Shown here in pieces: positions 1 through 7,091 of a stretch of DNA of 11,310 nt. Under the pieces are notes generated by a model. It saw only the letters and a program-made list of their open reading frames with translations, did no database searches and was not told where the DNA came from. Position 1 is the first letter of the stretch; each line of letters begins with the position of its first letter. The DNA lies in contig JAGLUC010000434.1 in assembly GCA_023134955.1 (NCBI GenBank), positions 1 through 11,310 on the forward strand, written 5' to 3'. The position numbers and the translations under genes were made by a program. The stretch is from Methylococcales bacterium (GTDB lineage: Bacteria; Pseudomonadota; Gammaproteobacteria; Methylococcales; Methylomonadaceae).

Positions 1-1
1 T

Positions 2-448
2 GGCCCTATTCAATCTAATAAAACCAAGTTGATTGCTCAGAGTTTTAGCTGGGTACATAGTGTTGACAGGGTGAAAATTGCAAAACGCCTGAGTGAACAA
101 AGAGCTGATTATTTACCTGCCTTAAATATTTGTTTGCAGGTCAATATTAGTGGTGAGGCATCAAAGTCTGGGGTTAGTCTGGATGATTTGCCACAGTTAA
201 TTAATCAGCTTAATGATTTGCCTAATATTCGATTGCGAGGGGTGATGGCAATTCCAGAGCCTGAAACCGATTTTGAGAAGCAGCGACAGCCTTTTCATTT
301 GCTGTATCAGACGATTGAAAAATTAAATCTCCCTGAAATGGACACTTTTTCTTTTGGAATGACGGCAGATTTAAATGCTGCTATTGCAGAAGGCTCGACC
401 ATTGTGAGGATAGGAACTGCATTATTTGGTGCAAGGTCGTATCCATAA
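2..448 (+). CDS. yggS: YggS/PLPBP family pyridoxal phosphate homeostasis protein, 5' end missing
   Basis: This is the C-terminal part (148 codons) of a protein that binds pyridoxal 5'-phosphate (PLP) in the cytoplasm and buffers PLP and amino-acid pools; the family has no known catalytic reaction. The frame is open from base 2 and starts with GPIQSNKTK, the family's conserved IQSNK segment, so the gene enters from outside the window. Other family marks are QVNISGEASKSG, RGVMAIPEP and the C-terminal GMTADLNAAIAEGSTIVRIG block ending in GTALFGAR, which forms the phosphate-binding end of the barrel. The PLP-binding lysine lies in the missing N-terminal third (family length is about 230 residues). 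The TAA stop is at 446-448. The last 68 bases overlap the opposite-strand transporter gene. In many proteobacteria yggS sits beside pilT or proC; its upstream neighbour is not visible here. Confidence 0.95.
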   Translation, partial: GPIQSNKTKLIAQSFSWVHSVDRVKIAKRLSEQRADYLPALNICLQVNISGEASKSGVSLDDLPQLINQLNDLPNIRLRGVMAIPEPETDFEKQRQPFHLLYQTIEKLNLPEMDTFSFGMTADLNAAIAEGSTIVRIGTALFGARSYP

Positions 449-1253
449 AGTTCATCATGTTTAATTGAGAGAACATCAGTTTAACGCCCATTGCCAATAA
501 TAAAATGGCTATTAAAGGACGTAGAACTTTGTCGGGTAATTTTCTTCCAATTAGACTGCCTAAATAAATAGCAGGTATACCACCAATGAGTAAGCCAGAA
601 AGTAAACTGAAGTCTACACTGCCAAAGTGTAAATGTCCTAAACCAGCTATGGCTGTTAAGGGAACAGCATGGGCAATATCAGTCCCTACAATGGCAATAG
701 ACGGTTTGCGTGGATAAAGTAAAAACAGGATGGCTGAACCAATAGCACCCGCACCGACAGAAGACAGGGTGACTACACAACCTAATAAACAACCGCTGAG
801 TATGGTGATTTGGGGTCTATAATTTCGTACTAAATTTACCCCAATGCTGTCATTGTGGTTTGAGTGTATGAAAGTAATCAGTCGACCTTTTATCAGAATA
901 ATAAAGGATGTCAATATTAGCATTATGCTCAGTGTGACCATGATGATGCTATCGTAATTAACGCCACTTGCTTTTAAGTGGTCTAAAATGGAAATAGTGA
1001 GCAGTGAGCAAGGGACACTGCCACTGCCTAGTAACAATACAACTTCCCAGTCCACAGTATTATTTTTGTGATGAAAATAAACACCGCTACATTTTGTTAG
1101 CGCAGCGTAGAGCAAATCAGTACCTACTGCAATAGCAGGAGATATACCAAAGCCAAGCACTAGAATGGGGGTCATTAAAGAGCCGCCGCCGACACCGGTT
1201 AGACCAATAATTAAACCGACTAAAGCACCTGCTGCAATATGAAACAATTCCAC
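381..1253 (-). CDS. TSUP (TauE/SafE) family membrane transporter, probably for a sulfur compound
   Basis: This 290-residue inner-membrane protein belongs to the TSUP (TauE/SafE, formerly DUF81) family, which moves sulfite, sulfoacetate, thiosulfate or related anions. The N-terminal repeat carries GLTGVGGGSLMTPIL (about residues 18-32) followed by ISPAIAVGTDLLYAALTK; the second repeat has SSVGAGAIGSAILFL and VGTDIAHAVPLTAIAG (about residues 164-206). This is the usual two-repeat TSUP layout with roughly eight hydrophobic segments. The start is GTG at 1253, with a weak Shine-Dalgarno GGA six bases upstream; no better in-frame ATG precedes the first membrane segment. The gene is divergent from cysB across a 114-base gap, so CysB control and a role in sulfur uptake or export are reasonable inferences. 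The substrate cannot be read from the sequence. The last 22 or so codons overlap the end of yggS in the opposite direction. Confidence 0.88.
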   Translation of the reverse strand: MELFHIAAGALVGLIIGLTGVGGGSLMTPILVLGFGISPAIAVGTDLLYAALTKCSGVYFHHKNNTVDWEVVLLLGSGSVPCSLLTISILDHLKASGVNYDSIIMVTLSIMLILTSFIILIKGRLITFIHSNHNDSIGVNLVRNYRPQITILSGCLLGCVVTLSSVGAGAIGSAILFLLYPRKPSIAIVGTDIAHAVPLTAIAGLGHLHFGSVDFSLLSGLLIGGIPAIYLGSLIGRKLPDKVLRPLIAILLLAMGVKLMFSQLNMMNFMDTTLHQIMQFLSSQWSSLLQ

Positions 1254-1367
1254 AAATAATCCATCTTTAAAAACAAAATGGGTGCAAATATAACGGAAGT
1301 TTTATATATTTAAAAGTGATTTAAAGGTATAGTTTTATTCCAAAAAGGAATGACAAGGCTTGTTAAT
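1254..1367. promoter_or_regulatory. Divergent promoter region of the TSUP gene and cysB, with a dyad at 1337-1351
   Basis: This 114-base AT-rich spacer must hold the promoters for both divergent genes. TATAGT at 1328-1333 is a possible -10 box for cysB, but no good -35 lies 17 bases upstream. A perfect dyad ATTCC-AAAAA-GGAAT at 1337-1351 lies between that -10 and the cysB start. LysR-type regulators often bind such interrupted dyads and repress their own genes, so it is a candidate operator. It could equally be chance. Confidence 0.4.
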
Positions 1368-2342
1368 ATGAATTTACGGCAGTTACGCTATTTATTTGAG
1401 ATTGAAAAACAGCAACTTAACATCTCCAAAGCGGCTTCATTTTTATGTACTTCTCAGTCTGGAGTGAGCAAGCAAATAAAGCTGTTAGAGCAGGAGCTGG
1501 AGATTGATTTGTTTGTAAGAAACGGGCGCAAGCTGATTGCTCTAACCCCCCCAGGAGAAAAAGTTTTAACGCTGGCGGAACAGATATTAAATAAAGTAGA
1601 GGATATTAAACAAGTTGCAGATGAGTTTGCGGATAACAAAAAGTCTATCGTTATTGCCACCACACATACCCAGGCTCGCTATGTTTTACCAATTATAGTG
1701 GAACAATTTTTATCATTAAATCCTGATATTAATTTAAATATTCAACAGGGTACACCTGAGCAGGCCGCTACCTTATTAGCACAGGGGGAAGTTGATATTG
1801 CCATTGCTACCGAACTTTTAGCAAGCCGGGAAGCTTTAGTGGCTTTGCCTTGTTATCAATGGAGTCGTAGTGTTATTGTTAAAAAAGACCATGCTCTGGC
1901 GCAGAAAAGTCTCTTAACATTAGAGGATATTGTGCAATACCCGATTATTACTTATGTGACTGGTTTTACCGGGCGATACAAGCAGGATGAAGCCTTTGAA
2001 AAACATAATTTACAGCCAAATATCGTATTGACAGCGGTAGATGCTGATGTGATTAAAACTTATGTAAGACTAGGATTAGGTATTGGTATTATCGCTGATA
2101 TGGCATTTAGTCCTGAGCAAGATAAGGATTTAGTGGCAGTTAATGTTGAGCATTTGTTTGGTATTAGTACCAGTCAAATTGCGATAAAAAAAGACAGGTA
2201 TATCAAGCCTTATATTTATCCTTTTATTGAGTTGTTTGCGCCTCATTTAAGGCAAAGTTTGATTAGACAGGCGATTGATTGTGATGATTTGGAGGCAAGG
2301 CAGCTGTTATTTCTATCTTGCACCATTCCTATGTATGGATAG
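1368..2342 (+). CDS. cysB: LysR-type transcriptional regulator CysB (sulfur assimilation)
   Basis: This cytoplasmic DNA-binding regulator of cysteine biosynthesis and sulfate or sulfonate use is 324 residues long, the same as E. coli CysB. The winged helix-turn-helix is at about residues 17-41 (LNISKAASFLCTSQSGVSKQ). The effector domain keeps the CysB signature TTHTQARY at 98-105; T99, T101, Q102, T148, W165 and T201 match, with a one-residue shift, the residues that line the sulfate/acetylserine pocket in enterobacterial CysB. TDADVIKTYVRLGLG of that family appears here as VDADVIKTYVRLGLG at 224-238. I chose ATG 1368 over the in-frame ATG 1350 because it gives the family N-terminus (MNLRQLRY, compared with MKLQQLRY) and has AAGG nine bases upstream, whereas the AGGA before 1350 touches the start codon. 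It is divergent from the TSUP transporter, a likely target. A CysB-like paralogue such as Cbl is possible but less likely. Confidence 0.93.
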   Translation: MNLRQLRYLFEIEKQQLNISKAASFLCTSQSGVSKQIKLLEQELEIDLFVRNGRKLIALTPPGEKVLTLAEQILNKVEDIKQVADEFADNKKSIVIATTHTQARYVLPIIVEQFLSLNPDINLNIQQGTPEQAATLLAQGEVDIAIATELLASREALVALPCYQWSRSVIVKKDHALAQKSLLTLEDIVQYPIITYVTGFTGRYKQDEAFEKHNLQPNIVLTAVDADVIKTYVRLGLGIGIIADMAFSPEQDKDLVAVNVEHLFGISTSQIAIKKDRYIKPYIYPFIELFAPHLRQSLIRQAIDCDDLEARQLLFLSCTIPMYG

Positions 2343-2352
2343 GCATTAGTAA

Positions 2353-2418
2353 GCGAAGAATGTTGGAGCGTCTGCCCTCGGCGCGATTAACCATATTAAT
2401 CGTTCCAAAAGTATTCGC
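2353..2418. repeat. Imperfect inverted repeat (hairpin) after cysB
   Basis: GCGAAGAATGTTGGAGCG at 2353-2370 pairs imperfectly (14 of 18 positions) with 2401-2418. Inside it is a clean 7-bp stem, CGATTAA (2384-2390) and TTAATCG (2396-2402), with a CCATA loop. The outer and inner stems share two bases, so they are partly alternative. It lies 10 bases after the cysB stop, between convergent genes. It may help end transcription, though no T-run follows, or it may be a decayed palindromic repeat. Confidence 0.5.
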
Positions 2419-2430
2419 AGTAATATAAAA

Positions 2431-2509
2431 GTAGCCCGTATGAAGTTTACCTAATACGGGGAACCGATGACTCGACCCCCCGTATTACACTTCGTTTCAT
2501 ACGGGCTAC
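2431..2509. repeat. REP-like palindromes, inverted pair (BIME-like)
   Basis: Two REP-like units face each other. The plus-strand unit is GTAG (2431-2434), stem CCCGTAT (2435-2441), a 12-base loop and ATACGGG (2454-2460). The minus-strand unit is GTAG (2509-2506), stem 2505-2499 and 2485-2479, with a 13-base loop. The outermost 14 bases, GTAGCCCGTATGAA and its complement at 2496-2509, are a perfect inverted repeat. A GTAG tetranucleotide 5' of a hairpin is the mark of REP elements moved by RAYT (TnpA-REP) transposases. The pair lies between the convergent 3' ends of cysB and the porin gene, a typical site. I see no clear element in the remaining 104 bases up to the porin stop. Confidence 0.8.
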
Positions 2510-2613
2510 AATATGTGTTAATAAAAGAGTGTCAAAATACCCTGCCAGAACTTTTGGGACGATTAATAATTGCTTCGGGGGACACACCCTACAGGAATAT
2601 ATAATATTTGAGT

Positions 2614-3852
2614 TTAGAAACTTACCCCAGCTTGTAACCAAAAATTTTGAGTGTCAAATCGACCATTATTGCCATCAAAATAGGCATATTTTGCCAATAA
2701 TGAATAATGTTTACCAAACTTTTTAAGTACCAGGAAATTCCATTCTTTACCATAATTTATACTGCCATTATCATCATCAAAGTGATGATAAACGCCCATT
2801 AATTTAACTCCCATCAGCTTGCCACTAACAGAGGTGTAGACATCACGAAGACCATTATTAGGTGTTGTTAAAAATTGGTCAGACCAGCCGTTGAAAGCAT
2901 GTCCTGTTGCTAGAGGCGTTTGAAAAGCCTTACCAGCACCTTTACCATCTAATCTCTCCATACCCGCTTTAACAGTGACACCAAATACGCTGGCTCCACC
3001 AATGACATGGAAGTAATCGGCTTCATACTGGTTAGGGTTTTGCTCATAATCTTTCTGGAAGGCATATTCCATACGATATATAGCCTTAATATTATCAGTG
3101 ATTTCTCTCTCGCCATTAAAACTAACGCCATAGGTTTGGCTTGAAAGAGCATGATTTTCATTATTGTCAATAAAATAACCATAACCAGTCAATTTTCCAT
3201 AATCTTTGAAATTATAGGAAACATTAACAAAAGGGGTTTGCATGGCTTGTACAAATGAGTGAATTGTTTGTCTTTGATTGATATAACCCACTTTAACGGT
3301 GGTATCGGCTAATGATTGATTAGTTATCAGCACGGCATCATAGGTTTGTTCCATTTGACGCCAGCCCACATTACCGATAAAACGATCATTATCTATTTTG
3401 ATACGTTGACGACCTACTTTTATCGCTGTATCAGGAAGACCGTTATAATTAAGCCAGAACTGATTTAATTCGTGTTCTTGTGGGTCGGCAATAATCTCAT
3501 AGCCTGTCTTACCATTTCTTGTACTGTTGTAGGTGTTTGCCCCAAAATCCTGATTGGTTTCATATTCTGTATAAGCTTGTAAGCCTTTAAATTCGGGGGT
3601 TAAATAGCCTAAGCGTAGACGTACAGTAGAGGCATCACCCTTATCTAGTGCAGGATTTTTAGTATCATCCTGCTCAAAACGATAACGTAAATCAAATTTA
3701 ATTTGCCCATATTTAGCATCATCCTGACCAAATTTTAATGCATTTTCTACGTTCTCATTAATGCCCGCAGAAACGGTTTGACTAGTGGATAGTGCTAGAA
3801 TAGCAAGAGGCAGGGCTAAAAAGCTAAAATGTTTGCTTTTGGTTAAAAACAT
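2614..3852 (-). CDS. Outer-membrane porin of the alginate-export-like type
   Basis: This 412-residue protein is predicted to form a beta-barrel channel in the outer membrane. It begins with a signal peptide: lysines near the start, a hydrophobic core FSFLALPLAILAL, and a likely cleavage after TVSA (about residue 29). The mature protein has alternating beta-strand segments such as IKFDLRYRFEQ, TVRLRLGYLTPEFKGLQAY, IKVGRQRIKID and TVKVGYINQRQ, and ends in phenylalanine (AGVSF), the usual C-terminal outer-membrane protein signal. RYRFE followed by STVRLRLGY recalls the alginate-export porin family (PF13372); the substrate is unknown. I chose ATG 3852 over TTG 3855 because AAGGAA lies six bases before the ATG. 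The gene follows pilR on the same strand after a 138-base gap, so it probably has its own promoter. It converges on cysB. Confidence 0.82.
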   Translation of the reverse strand: MFLTKSKHFSFLALPLAILALSTSQTVSAGINENVENALKFGQDDAKYGQIKFDLRYRFEQDDTKNPALDKGDASTVRLRLGYLTPEFKGLQAYTEYETNQDFGANTYNSTRNGKTGYEIIADPQEHELNQFWLNYNGLPDTAIKVGRQRIKIDNDRFIGNVGWRQMEQTYDAVLITNQSLADTTVKVGYINQRQTIHSFVQAMQTPFVNVSYNFKDYGKLTGYGYFIDNNENHALSSQTYGVSFNGEREITDNIKAIYRMEYAFQKDYEQNPNQYEADYFHVIGGASVFGVTVKAGMERLDGKGAGKAFQTPLATGHAFNGWSDQFLTTPNNGLRDVYTSVSGKLMGVKLMGVYHHFDDDNGSINYGKEWNFLVLKKFGKHYSLLAKYAYFDGNNGRFDTQNFWLQAGVSF

Positions 3853-3963
3853 CAAATATTCCTTTCTTTAGATTAAAAGTTTAAAAACTGAATTTATCAC
3901 CTCTGAGTATAAGTTAATATTTTGCTATTAACAACAATACAAATAGGGTTAAATTGTTGATGA

Positions 3964-3986
3964 ATTGTTTCTTTAATAAAGACAAT
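3964..3986 (-). terminator. Weak hairpin after pilR
   Basis: ATTGT (3964-3968) and ACAAT (3982-3986) flank an inner CTT/AAG pair, giving a short AT-rich hairpin just past the pilR stop at 3991-3993. There is no strong GC stem and no clear T-run, so termination here is only a possibility. The porin promoter must lie in the rest of the 138-base gap; I see no convincing -35/-10 pair in it. Confidence 0.25.
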
Positions 3987-3990
3987 GGCG

Positions 3991-5352
3991 CTATTTGTCC
4001 AGACCCAGTTTTTTTAGTCTATAGCGCAAGGATCTAAAAGTTAAACCCAAATATTTTGCTGTTTCAGTTTTATTCCAGCGATTCTGTTCCAAGGCTTGGC
4101 TAATTGCTTCTTTCTCAATTTCTTCTAAATAGTCCTCCAAAGATATTTCAGCAGGATTAAACTTTTCTGCTTTAGATGAAAGCAATGTTTGTTTCGGTAG
4201 TGTGTGGGTTGGAAGGTTTAAATCATCAGTATCAATGACCTGACCATCATGCAAAGCAAGAGCACGTTCTAAAATATTTTCAAGCTCCCGTACGTTTCCA
4301 GGGAAATGATATTGCTGTAAAGCATTAATGGCTGATGGAGTAAAAGAAGGTTGGGTTTTGTTATTTTCTATGGCTAACTTAGAGAGCAAGTGGTCGGCTA
4401 TTTCAATAATATCAGAAGGTCTGTCACGCAACGAGGGTGTAATGAGTTCGATGACATTAATTCGATAATATAAATCCTGTCTAAATTCCCCTTCATCAAC
4501 CATTTTTGCAAGGTTTTTATGGGTAGCACTTAATAGTCTTACGTTAATGGCTATTTCATGTTGTTCTCCAATAGGGCGAACTTTCTTTTCTTGTATGGCA
4601 CGGAGTAATTTTACTTGCAGTGCTAAGGGTAAATCAGCGACTTCATCCAGAAATAAAGTTCCCTCATCAGCAGCTTGAAATAAACCTATTTTGTCTGTTG
4701 TCGCCCCCGTAAAACTACCTTTTTTATGGCCAAAAAACTCACTTTCCATCAATTCATGTGGAATAGCTCCACAGTTGACAGCAATAAAAGGGGCTTCTTG
4801 TCTAGGGCTTTGTTTGTGAATTAATTTAGCCACTAATTCTTTACCAGAGCCTGATTCACCACTAATGTATATGGGAGCCTGGTTTTGAGAAACCTTCTCA
4901 ATTTTGGCGCGTATTTCTCTCATTAACTGAGAGTTACCCAGTAGTAGGTGTCGTGTTCTTCTATCTTTTTTCCGTTGTTTTGGTTGAGATAGCTTGAGGG
5001 CATTAGTGACTAACTGTCTAAGGATTGCTAAATCAATAGGTTTTGATAAAAAATCAAAGGCACCTTTTTTCATTGCGACAATGGCGGTATCCATATTGCC
5101 ATGAGCGGTGATAACGGCAACAGGTATAGGGTTGATACTACGTTGTATATGATCGACAAAATCAAGACCATTACCATCGGGTAATTTCATGTCGGTCAGG
5201 CAAAGGTCAAAGTTATGTTGAGCTAATAAATGTTTTGCAGATTTTATATTTTCAGCACACAAGGTTTGAATATCCATTCTATTCAAAGTGAGTTCTAATA
5301 ATTCTCTGATATCAGGCTCATCATCAATGATAAGTGCTAAAGGATTGTTCAT
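3991..5352 (-). CDS. pilR: PilR, sigma-54-dependent response regulator of type IV pilin expression
   Basis: This 453-residue cytoplasmic activator is expected to be phosphorylated by PilS and to open sigma-54 promoters such as that of pilA. The receiver domain (about 5-118) has acidic D10/D11, phospho-acceptor D54 and K104. The AAA+ domain (about 138-370) has Walker A GESGSGKE at 165-172, the sigma-54 contact loop as GSFTGA at 212-217 and Walker B GTLFLDE at 231-237. GSFTGA rather than GAFTGA also occurs in Pseudomonas PilR, so it is not a defect. A linker with SLEDYLEEIE and a Fis-type helix-turn-helix (TAKYLGLTFRSLRYRLKKLG, about 431-450) complete a close match to PilR. Its ATG overlaps the pilS stop as ATGA, so the two are probably translationally coupled; there is no good Shine-Dalgarno of its own. 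No pilA lies in the window. Confidence 0.95.
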   Translation of the reverse strand: MNNPLALIIDDEPDIRELLELTLNRMDIQTLCAENIKSAKHLLAQHNFDLCLTDMKLPDGNGLDFVDHIQRSINPIPVAVITAHGNMDTAIVAMKKGAFDFLSKPIDLAILRQLVTNALKLSQPKQRKKDRRTRHLLLGNSQLMREIRAKIEKVSQNQAPIYISGESGSGKELVAKLIHKQSPRQEAPFIAVNCGAIPHELMESEFFGHKKGSFTGATTDKIGLFQAADEGTLFLDEVADLPLALQVKLLRAIQEKKVRPIGEQHEIAINVRLLSATHKNLAKMVDEGEFRQDLYYRINVIELITPSLRDRPSDIIEIADHLLSKLAIENNKTQPSFTPSAINALQQYHFPGNVRELENILERALALHDGQVIDTDDLNLPTHTLPKQTLLSSKAEKFNPAEISLEDYLEEIEKEAISQALEQNRWNKTETAKYLGLTFRSLRYRLKKLGLDK

Positions 5353-6989
5353 ATTTTTATTTGAGTGTTTTCGGCACTAGGTAAAAAGAGGATAAAACTA
5401 TTTTTATCATCATCGGTAATAGCATAGCTTAATTTTGCTAAATTGAGCTCTGCTAATTCTTTAGATATATATAAACCCAAGCCCGTTCCTGAAGGTGAGG
5501 TGGTATAAAAAGGTTTGAACAGCTCTTTGGCTATTTCAGGGGCAATTTTATCTCCGTGATCCAGCACTCTAAGGCAAGGTGCTTTATTGACAAGACTCAG
5601 TTCTATGGTTATTTTATCATCAGAATTACTATATTTAAGCGAATTAGAACATAAGTTGGTTAATATTTGTTTAAGATGTCCATCATCCATATAAGACCAT
5701 AAAGCTCTATCTTTAATTTGAATTTCAAAGCTATCAGAGGCACAGTTTGCTTGTGCAATAAAATTGTGAATAAAGGTTTTAAGCCAGGGGCTAAGCTCAA
5801 TTTTCTCTCGAAGAGAGCTACGTCGACGGGAAAGCTGGAGTACGTCTTCAATAATTTTATTAATTCGATGAGCATGAGACTGAATAATTTCAGTGAGTCG
5901 CTGATCTTGTGACGGCAAGGCTGGAGATTCAGACAAAAGTTGAGCAGCATGGCTAATAGCCCCTAAAGGGTTTCGTATTTCATGGGCAATACTTGCGGTA
6001 AGTTGACCTAAAGAAGCGAGAACATTTTGTTGTAATTGCTGGTTGTAGAGTGAAAGATCTTCCATGATAACCATATGGAAGGTTGCCTGGCTAGTTGTGA
6101 GTAAAGAAAAACGCACATGAACTTCATTTTTGTTGGGTAGTGTGATGATGTCAAAATTATGACTCTTATCACTTTGCCAAAGATGAAAAGACTCGGTTAA
6201 TTGTGGGGAAATATCAGAGAGCTGTTGAAATTCAGGCTTATGCTTATTTATAGAGTTGCTAATAATATTTAGCCCGGATTCATTACACATTATTATTTGT
6301 TGCTCATCATCACTAATGATAATGCCAGAGTTTAGATGTTGGATAATATATTGATTGAGCTCTTCAAGGTTAGAAATGGTTTGTTGACGCTCAGAGGCTA
6401 ATTGTTCAGATTGTTCAGTTCGTTTTACTAGTACATGGGACAAATAGGCGATAGTAAAAAAAGAAGCACCAAGCATTCCGGCACTGGTCAGTGTCGATGT
6501 GCTAAGATTATGAGTCTGGATGGTGTATATTTCCTCAGCTAGTATTGAAATGCTGGCAAGTGCTGCAAAAACAATTGCACAACGACCACCAATAAGCAGA
6601 CCACCCGCAGCAATGGGAATTGCCAGTAAAATACCTATGCCACTATTAATACCGCCACTGGAATATATCAATAAGGTGATAAAAATAATTTCTGTAAAAA
6701 GTGCTATTTGAGCTTGAGTCGTGTACTTGAGCATTCGAGTGAAGAGGAGAACACTTGATAGCATGGAAAAAATCCAGTAGCTATAACTGACATAGGCAAA
6801 TAGAGAAGCATCAGATTTACCGAATACTGATGGGATCAAATGACTGTAAAATAAAATAATAAACAGCGATGAGACAATAAACCGATAGATATAGAAAATC
6901 TTTAATAGCGACCATGCCTGATCAGCGGGAATACCATAAGCTTTAGAGAATGGGCAGGGGTAAATTGTATTTTGTTGATTTAAAGCCAT
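5349..6989 (-). CDS. pilS: PilS, membrane sensor histidine kinase partner of PilR
   Basis: This 546-residue inner-membrane kinase is the expected phospho-donor for PilR. About six hydrophobic segments lie between residues 32 and 183, then a PAS-like region (about 205-315). The H-box AHEIRNPLGAISHAAQLL carries the phospho-histidine at 336. In the ATPase domain the N-box LCSNSLKYS has N449 and the G2 box GTGLGL is at 501-506. The G1 box reads DHGDK at 477-481, where DxGxG is usual, so its second glycine is lost. I chose ATG 6989 because the family starts a short way before the first membrane helix (Pseudomonas PilS is 530 residues). The frame stays open to 7154, but that extension would run into sucC on the other strand and looks non-coding. 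No strong Shine-Dalgarno precedes 6989. The gene is divergent from sucC across 102 bases. Confidence 0.93.
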   Translation of the reverse strand: MALNQQNTIYPCPFSKAYGIPADQAWSLLKIFYIYRFIVSSLFIILFYSHLIPSVFGKSDASLFAYVSYSYWIFSMLSSVLLFTRMLKYTTQAQIALFTEIIFITLLIYSSGGINSGIGILLAIPIAAGGLLIGGRCAIVFAALASISILAEEIYTIQTHNLSTSTLTSAGMLGASFFTIAYLSHVLVKRTEQSEQLASERQQTISNLEELNQYIIQHLNSGIIISDDEQQIIMCNESGLNIISNSINKHKPEFQQLSDISPQLTESFHLWQSDKSHNFDIITLPNKNEVHVRFSLLTTSQATFHMVIMEDLSLYNQQLQQNVLASLGQLTASIAHEIRNPLGAISHAAQLLSESPALPSQDQRLTEIIQSHAHRINKIIEDVLQLSRRRSSLREKIELSPWLKTFIHNFIAQANCASDSFEIQIKDRALWSYMDDGHLKQILTNLCSNSLKYSNSDDKITIELSLVNKAPCLRVLDHGDKIAPEIAKELFKPFYTTSPSGTGLGLYISKELAELNLAKLSYAITDDDKNSFILFLPSAENTQIKI

Positions 6990-7091
6990 AAAGTATGGAG
7001 TTTTATTAAAAGTTAGATAGAATAAGCATATTAAACAGTAATTAAAATCAATCATAGCACCGAACTTTAATCTGGAACAGAAGGAGAAAAA

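Noticed and set aside
2447..2641. Open frame of 64 codons on the minus strand
   Set aside because: It reads through the REP-like palindromes and into the porin end, has no ribosome site, and its open state follows from the repeat sequence.
4714..4719. PilR GSFTGA instead of GAFTGA as a defective sigma-54 contact
   Set aside because: The same serine variant occurs in Pseudomonas PilR, so it is normal for this subfamily.
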